Shown: piece by piece, positions 8,441 through 11,807 of the stretch
Position numbering within the stretch: position 1 is the stretch's first letter
Layout: every line of letters starts with the position of its first letter
Notes under the pieces: model-generated
Database searches by the model: none
What the model was told of the DNA's origin: nothing
What the model saw: only the letters and a program-made list of their open reading frames with translations
Program-made: the position numbers and the translations under genes
Source: Rachicladosporium sp. CCFEE 5018
Taxonomy: Eukaryota; Ascomycota; Dothideomycetes; Cladosporiales; Cladosporiaceae
NCBI GenBank assembly: GCA_002077045.2
Contig: NAEU01001190.1
Coordinates: 1 to 11,807 of the forward strand
DNA: 11,807 nucleotides
Direction of reading: 5' to 3'

Positions 8441-8871
8441 CCTTTGCAACTCGCTCTGATCAGTTCTGGTCTCCGCGGGATGAGAGGTGCGTAGAGTTCA
8501 TGTCGTGCAGAGCCATTGATTCGCGTATTACCGCAGCAGGTTGGAGGCTTTCTCGCTCACGCTGGCATGCAGCCGATTTACTGAGACGCCGACGGCGAGG
8601 TTCACACACTGCTAATCCAGACCTCTGTAGTGGTAGATCAGGTTGTTGGTTCAGGCGAAGTCAGCGGAGTAAGCGGAGGTGGTACTTCTACGGTGTGTAG
8701 GAGCGTCACTAGTCACGTAGGCAGGAAGTGACGGCTATTCAGGCTCTGGCATGGCTGTTCGGTAGGCTTAGTGGGCTAAGTGGATGGATCCAAAAGCAAC
8801 GATGTCGACGAGCTGGTGGAGGGGCTGCGTTTGGGAGGTACGGAGCGGTGATAAGCGGTTTTGTGGTAAGA

Positions 8872-8971
8872 CTGACAGGCAAGGGGGTTGAGGGGGAGGT
8901 TGGAGGGGGCGCGTGAGTAGATGATGGAGTTGGTGCGAGATGGGATAGCAGTGTAATGGATGGTAACTTAC
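8872..8971 (-). other. Putative 100-nt spliceosomal intron of an unidentified minus-strand transcript
   Basis: On the minus strand a perfect GTAAGT donor begins at 8971. A TACTCAC branch-like element, one mismatch from TACTAAC, follows. Then come a C/T-rich tract (8909-8883) and a TGTCAG acceptor ending at 8872. The signals are in the right order and spacing for a fungal intron. Removing it in the frame of the ATG at 9106 would give a product of about 76 residues ending in a Ser-rich tail with a TAG stop; another frame gives about 126 residues from the ATG at 9248. I recognise neither product. This could be a short gene, a noncoding transcript, or coincidence. Confidence 0.25.
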
Positions 8972-10332
8972 GAGTGCCGCGCGGAATCGTGCTAGCAATC
9001 TGCCGAATGAGCAGACGGCGATGCATCTGCCGGCAACGCGGTGTGCTTGATGGACTTGGACGCCGGCACTGCTTTCGGGCTGTGACATTCGAAGGGCGGG
9101 CATCATCAGCACAATAGATTGATTGCCAATGCACTTGTAGGGCTGGCGAATCCCGGCGCGGTTTCTGTGGTGCCATGACTCGATGACGGCACCGCCTTAT
9201 TGACTGACTAGCTCCTTGCCGTCCGGGAAGAGATGGAATAACGAACATGGGCAATGCGATGGTAGTGGCTCTGATCAGAGCGTGAGGCCGAAACTATGCA
9301 GAGTGTGCATGGGTACTTGAAGTTATGGTAAGGAGGGGTGTCGTTGCGTGGGTCAAGCGTGTGAAGTGATGAAGAGACTGCTCAAGTGTCTTCCGTTCGA
9401 CGGACTAGAGAGCGAGGATAGCGGCGCTCCCCGGACTCGGGGGCCTGGATACATACCTATCGTGTTCTTGACTGTGCTGGAGAAAGTCGGGGGGTCGGTA
9501 GGGCCTCCTGCAGCACGCATCGTGGCGGACGGGTATTTCTGCGAGTGGTTTTCAGTAATGGCGTGGCTGTTATTATGGAGTTGTCGACTGAGAGCAAAAA
9601 CCCGGCAGTTGCTACGTCTGTAGGGCTGCGTGAACAGACCTGCCCATGACTCGACCAAGACAGTGCCAGTGTTTCGAGACAGAAGGACCTTGATTCTTGC
9701 GGCTCTTGCCATGCTCTCACTAGGATCGCACATACCCATGAAATCTGCGCGACTCCAGCCTCATATCCACTGGCCTCGTGCACCCACACGTGAGCAAAGC
9801 GTGGGAAGGAAGAGCCTTGCATAGAGTTCCAGCGTTTGTCTTGCAATGTGCTGCCCAACTATTGGGTCGACGAGGCTGACGTCGTCGGACAAGGTACGAC
9901 GACTGTGCGACTTCAGTGGCCGGTGCTGCTATTTCCAGTGCTGCGATCGTGATGAATGCAGGAGTGCAGTCCGATGGATCCATTGAAATGCATGTACCTG
10001 CAGCTTCTTCCGGCATGCCGCTTAGTACAACAGTCCGAGGCCGAACTTGTCAATACCAGTCAGATGCTATTCCGGCGTCGAGCGCACAGTGGCGATACGA
10101 GAACAGCATCAACGTGCATTGCGAGATAGGCGTATCTGGAACATTGATGCGGCTGTGCAATCACCTGCCCAACGTTTTCCATCAAACCGATTTCCCAAAC
10201 CCCTGTCAGCGGCATTGACCTCCGCTCCGCCCGCTGCATACCCGTACCGTATATCCATGTCAACTTAGATTCTCTCGCCAATGTCCGTCATCAAACGTCC
10301 CGGAAATCAAACTCCACCAAACCGCGAACCTC

Positions 10333-10338
10333 ACGCGT
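10333..10338. promoter_or_regulatory. ACGCGT site (MluI cell-cycle-box type)
   Basis: A perfect palindromic ACGCGT lies about 735 bases upstream of the membrane-protein gene at 11073. In yeasts the Mbp1/Swi6-type factor binds this core at G1/S genes. One or two sites are expected by chance in a few kilobases of GC-rich DNA, so function is doubtful. Confidence 0.2.
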
Positions 10339-10477
10339 TGGCGGACGGGAACAATCAACATCCGCACACAGCAGGGTCAGCCAGAGTTCGAAGCGAACGG
10401 CAATGGCTTGGAGGTACATTGCTACAGTAGGTCCCACGGCACGGCCTGCTGCATCCCCCATCCTTACCCTCCCCTCA

Positions 10478-10483
10478 ACGCGT
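10478..10483. promoter_or_regulatory. Second ACGCGT site
   Basis: This second perfect ACGCGT lies 145 bases from the first, in a pyrimidine-rich stretch about 590 bases before the gene at 11073. The pair is only suggestive. Confidence 0.2.
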
Positions 10484-11072
10484 CTTCCCTTCAATGTTCG
10501 CGTTATCCTCATCTCAGTCCCGCAAACCCAAATCCCATCATCCCCGCTCTAATCCACGCGACGTCCGAACATGCACGAACGCTACCCATGTCGCGGCTGA
10601 CACTTCGAGCCTTGAGAGCTGCGCCGAGCTATCGACAAGGTCACACCTGGCTTGACGCGCTGTCGTGCAACGGGTGCTGTGCTTTCTGCGCGTTATGCGG
10701 ATGGGGCTGGGGCGAAGTTGTCAACAATAAGCTTGCTGTTGTATTACTTTGGACGCGGCTGGATCTTTCTTTGCTATCTATGTAAACCCTGGATCGTTGT
10801 GAGATCTTCTGGAACGAGGTTCTCGCGTTGCTGCCGCCATTGCTGCGTGTGTTGGCAGAGCGTTACATTGTCGTTGGCTTTGGACTTGGACGACCCGATT
10901 GACGCAACAGGCATTGATCTACGCCCGCGACCCGACTGTATCAGAGGCTCTCATTACTCTATCTCTTGGAAGCCCTTGACCTCAAGTCGGATGTCTGGAC
11001 GCGACATCGTTTCCCTTGCTTGAGAGCACCAGCTTAGATCGCCTTGCCATCACCCACCTAGACGCAGTTATC

Positions 11073-11807
11073 ATGTTTCAGACAAGACCTACCAACTCGA
11101 GGCGTGCGATCGAGCTCGTAGTGGCCAGCATTGCATGCCTGGCACAGCTCGGACTTGCGGCGATACTCACAGGCCTCGCAGCAGGCACGCTTCATGGCAG
11201 CTCAGTATGGGCTGCGATTGTCGTCGCCGCACTTCTGGCCTACTTCGTCTTAATGACTCTACTGGTGACCGTAGCACTCGGCTTCCGGTCAAGACCTCAA
11301 ATTGAGAGCGCAGTTCTCCGTTGGACGCCAGAGGCTGCCAATGCGGCGTTGTCGACAACCGCAGCGATTTTAGCATTGTACACGTTCTGCAAAGTGCGGG
11401 CCAGGCCGATTCAAGCCGAATCACACGCACAGAACGACCACATTCTGGCAACAGCAGGCATCGCACTATGGACTATTGGCGGCATAGCTCAGATCGCGTT
11501 CCATGCACTTCGTCTCGCGCGCCATCGAGCTGTAGACAAGGAACGACGCACAGAGCCCATGGTGCAGCCGCGCTCCCCGCCCCGCAATCTCACTCGCTCC
11601 CTCTCGCTCCAGCTCAAGAATCTCTCACCAGCCTCAAGGGCAGACTCGGCCCTCGGAACGCCGACACATTCGCCATACGTCGAATCAACGCACAGCAACC
11701 GCTCCTCCACTCGCAACTCCCTGAGCCAAATCATCCGCCCCATAACTTCGCGCACGAGGCTCATCTTGGGCGGCCGATCTCCCTCGCCCACTCCGCGTGT
11801 TCCGCCC
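11073..11807 (+). CDS. Unrecognised four-helix membrane protein with Ser/Arg/Pro-rich cytosolic tail (N-terminal 245 residues, 3' end off window)
   Basis: The plus frame from ATG 11073 is open for 245 codons to the right edge. The start has A at -3. I do not recognise a named family; it resembles conserved hypothetical membrane proteins of filamentous ascomycetes. Four hydrophobic segments are visible at about 13-37, 45-69, 88-106 and 124-146, with basic residues before the first (RR at 10-11) and after the last, suggesting both termini face the cytosol. Between TM2 and TM3 is FRSRPQIESAVLRWTPEAAN. From about 158 the chain becomes disordered and rich in Ser, Arg and Pro, with SPPRNLTRSLSLQ, TRNSLSQIIRPITS and SPSPTPR, which look like targets of basophilic and proline-directed kinases. 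There is no cleavable signal peptide; TM1 is likely an anchor. The long intergenic run upstream leaves room for an undetected 5' exon, so the start is provisional. Transporter, channel subunit or scaffold cannot be distinguished. Confidence 0.75.
   Translation, partial: MFQTRPTNSRRAIELVVASIACLAQLGLAAILTGLAAGTLHGSSVWAAIVVAALLAYFVLMTLLVTVALGFRSRPQIESAVLRWTPEAANAALSTTAAILALYTFCKVRARPIQAESHAQNDHILATAGIALWTIGGIAQIAFHALRLARHRAVDKERRTEPMVQPRSPPRNLTRSLSLQLKNLSPASRADSALGTPTHSPYVESTHSNRSSTRNSLSQIIRPITSRTRLILGGRSPSPTPRVPP

Larger units (their letters stand above)
8238..8499. other. Probable 3' untranslated/terminator region of NEO1
   Basis: The stretch follows the NEO1 stop at 8235-8237. No AATAAA is visible. 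It contains the TAGCG run and the GTACGAT direct repeat noted separately. The cleavage and polyadenylation site cannot be placed from sequence alone. Confidence 0.4.
8500..11072. other. Gene-poor interval; no supportable coding gene
   Basis: I checked both strands for long frames, family motifs, tRNA and 5S rRNA signatures, and transposon motifs, and found none I can defend. Open frames are at most about 170 codons, mostly lack an ATG near their start, overlap each other on both strands, and have compositions typical of chance frames in GC-rich DNA. Small items seen: a minus-strand intron-like signal set (8872-8971), a G-rich tract (8883-8909), a 7-bp stem with 9-base loop (9881-9903), and two ACGCGT sites (10333 and 10478). 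The right end probably holds the promoter of the gene starting at 11073. A spliced gene with short exons or a noncoding RNA cannot be excluded. Confidence 0.55.

Noticed and set aside
8883..8909. G-rich tract as a G-quadruplex
   Set aside because: Only three runs of three or more G are present, so a standard three-layer quadruplex does not fit. It is as well explained as the pyrimidine tract of the putative minus-strand intron.
9366..9372. GTGATGA as a box C of a C/D snoRNA (also at 9949)
   Set aside because: No CTGA box D at a proper distance and no terminal stem were seen for either site.
9881..9903. Inverted repeat GTCGTCG / CGACGAC with a 9-base loop
   Set aside because: A 7-bp stem with mismatches on both sides and no T-run or gene end nearby is within chance expectation.
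9353..10016. Three overlapping minus-strand frames of 98 to 133 codons, with GTATGT donor-like sites at about 9736 and 9456
   Set aside because: No consistent chain of donor, branch site and acceptor joins them into a sensible protein, and the products show no domain or composition typical of real genes.
10408..11023. Two overlapping plus-strand frames of about 125 codons before the membrane-protein gene
   Set aside because: Neither begins with ATG, both are Cys/Arg/Ser-rich with no recognisable domain, and they lie where a promoter and leader are expected.
1..11807. tRNA, 5S rRNA, CRISPR array, transposase, terminal repeats
   Set aside because: No cloverleaf signature with a T-loop, no regularly spaced direct repeats, no integrase or reverse-transcriptase motifs and no flanking inverted repeats were seen on either strand.

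Overview
The window looks like nuclear DNA of a filamentous ascomycete (Pezizomycotina). The evidence is two long intronless genes that match fungal secretory-pathway families, GC-rich coding sequence, a pyrimidine-rich stretch ahead of a gene start, and a third partial membrane-protein gene of the fungal hypothetical type. A dothideomycete, perhaps in the Capnodiales/Mycosphaerellales, is my best guess, but that rests on general impression. No bacterial, viral or transposon gene was seen.

Layout. (1) Positions 2-3907, minus strand: the first 1302 codons of a SEC16 homologue, the scaffold of ER exit sites. The reading frame is uninterrupted and runs off the left edge; I read every codon and found no stop. 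(2) 3908-4391: a 484-bp divergent intergenic region, likely holding both promoters and both 5' leaders. (3) 4392-8237, plus strand: a complete intronless 1281-residue P4-ATPase of the NEO1 / ATP9 branch. (4) 8238-11072: about 2.8 kb without a gene I can defend. It contains small repeats, two ACGCGT sites and one intron-like signal set on the minus strand. (5) 11073-11807, plus strand: the first 245 codons of an unrecognised four-helix membrane protein with a Ser/Arg/Pro-rich tail, running off the right edge.

How the genes relate. SEC16 organises COPII budding at the ER, and NEO1 flips aminophospholipids in Golgi and endosome membranes. Both belong to the secretory pathway and are transcribed away from each other from a short shared region, so co-expression is a reasonable hypothesis. 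Nothing in the sequence proves it. The third gene has no visible functional link.

I did not find a convincing new biological system. The points most worth a second look are the overlapping upstream ORF at the NEO1 start, the divergent SEC16-NEO1 pair, the 38-residue tandem repeat in SEC16, two insertions in the NEO1 actuator region, the unknown membrane protein at the right edge, and the intron-like signal in the gene-poor interval.
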